From Flavobacteriaceae bacterium (GTDB lineage Bacteria > Bacteroidota > Bacteroidia > Flavobacteriales > Flavobacteriaceae), in the NCBI GenBank assembly GCA_013214275.1, contig JABSPP010000090.1, forward strand, positions 1-6,951: a stretch of 6,951 nucleotides of DNA. Reading direction: 5' to 3'. Under the pieces are notes generated by a model that did no database searches, was not told where the DNA came from, and saw nothing but the letters and a program-made list of their open reading frames with translations. The translations under genes and the position numbers were made by a program. Below, piece by piece: positions 6,635 through 6,951 of the stretch. The stretch's first letter is position 1. Every line of letters starts with the position of its first letter.

Positions 6635-6874
6635 GATAGTTTTTGCTTATAACGGATTTATTCGCGCAATTTAAGATGTTCTCTGAACTAGACTTGTTAA
6701 GAATTTTATAAAGTTCTCTTTAACAACCTGTAGAACTGGTAAAAAGACTAAAGATCTTAATAGTTGGTCTAATGTGATGTTCAGGATGGGTTTTAAATAA
6801 ACAGTTTGCAATACTTTTCTTAGGTGATTTCTGCTTTATCATTGAATCGAGAAGGATTCATTTATTGTCGCGTA
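6635..6874. other. Gene-free leader of the metalloprotease gene with several dyads
   Basis: No coding region is supportable here. The stretch holds several inverted repeats: the nested dyad at 6694-6726, AGTTCT (6712-6717) with AGAACT (6732-6737), GTTC-TCT-GAAC (6678-6688), the palindrome AAGATCTT (6751-6758), and a six-base stem TGAATC (6843-6848) with GATTCA (6855-6860). GTTCTCT occurs twice as a direct repeat, at 6678 and 6713. I found no convincing TTG/TAnnTTTG pair on the minus strand, so the promoter is not located. I recognise no known riboswitch. Confidence 0.45.
6694..6726. promoter_or_regulatory. Nested dyad symmetry about 60 bases upstream of the metalloprotease start
   Basis: TTGTTAA (6694-6700) is the exact reverse complement of TTAACAA (6720-6726). 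Inside it, GAA (6701-6703) pairs with TTC (6714-6716) around TTTATAAA (6705-6712), which is itself a palindrome. The structure could be an operator for a dimeric regulator or an RNA hairpin in a long leader. Because the DNA is AT-rich, part of this symmetry may be chance. Confidence 0.3.
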
Positions 6875-6896
6875 AGCCCTTATGTTTGTACTATCT
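6875..6896 (-). repeat. Right arm of a 22-bp perfect inverted repeat
   Basis: This is the exact reverse complement of 1-22; extended inward (6870-6874) it matches 26 of 27 bases. The arm contains a near-palindrome, TAAG-CC-CTTA (6873-6882), which the left arm keeps with one mismatch. It lies about 240 bases upstream of the metalloprotease start, outside the predicted coding genes. The remaining 55 bases to the window edge (6897-6951) hold no supportable gene. Confidence 0.8.
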
Positions 6897-6951
6897 AAAC
6901 CAAAGTTAAGTGTTTATCTTTCCATCAATATCATACAAATACGACAATCAT

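Noticed and set aside
5405..6652. Plus-strand open frames of about 70-80 codons inside the metalloprotease gene, and similar ones elsewhere (2116-2301, 2748-2978, 3948-4211)
   Set aside because: They lie opposite well-supported genes, lack family similarity, and have compositions expected from antisense reading of those genes.
6882..6951. Plus-strand ORF open to the right edge (starts MFVLSKPKLS)
   Set aside because: Only 23 codons are visible, it begins inside the inverted repeat, and it has no recognisable similarity. It could be the start of a divergent gene but cannot be supported from this window.
6914..6951. Minus-strand open frame running in from the right edge to a TAA
   Set aside because: Eleven codons of unremarkable sequence (ending CMILMER) cannot be told from chance, so I did not annotate it as the tail of an upstream gene.
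1..6951. CRISPR array, tRNA, rRNA, insertion sequence or known defence cluster
   Set aside because: I saw no regularly spaced repeats, no cloverleaf-like sequence ending in CCA, no transposase or integrase motifs, and no recognisable defence effector genes beyond the uncertain tcmP.

Overview
The window looks like chromosomal sequence from a flavobacterium-like member of the Bacteroidota. The evidence is AT-rich DNA, starts without clear Shine-Dalgarno sequences, a large DUF5117/DUF4953 zinc metalloprotease whose signal peptide ends in an Ala-Gln junction, and close matches to gene families I know from Flavobacteriaceae. Genus or habitat cannot be fixed from the sequence alone.

There are two blocks of three genes that converge at about 2480-2521. 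The plus-strand block holds a DUF1295 multi-pass membrane protein (192-983), a small two-helix membrane protein of unknown function (1074-1337), and a divergent three-Cys-motif partner protein, TcmP (1385-2479), which may have its own promoter. The minus-strand block, in transcription order, holds a secreted metzincin-like metalloprotease (6634-4016), a strong intrinsic terminator (3992-3962), and a two-gene operon: a TIGR01777/SDR39U1-type oxidoreductase (3948-3058) whose stop codon overlaps the start of a CIA30-domain protein (3061-2522).

The two ends are gene-poor. The left 191 bases hold no supportable gene. The right 317 bases hold the leader of the metalloprotease gene, with a cluster of dyad symmetries and no gene. 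The outermost parts of the window carry a perfect 22-bp inverted repeat (1-22 and 6875-6896), far beyond chance expectation. Nothing recognisable as a transposase, recombinase, CRISPR array, tRNA or rRNA is present.

Most of the window is ordinary chromosomal content, and I see no complete new system. The points that merit a second look are the inverted repeat, the tcmP gene without its usual three-Cys-motif (DUF5131-type) partner and with altered core motifs, the coupling of an SDR gene to a CIA30 gene that appears to be exported, and the structured leader of the metalloprotease gene.
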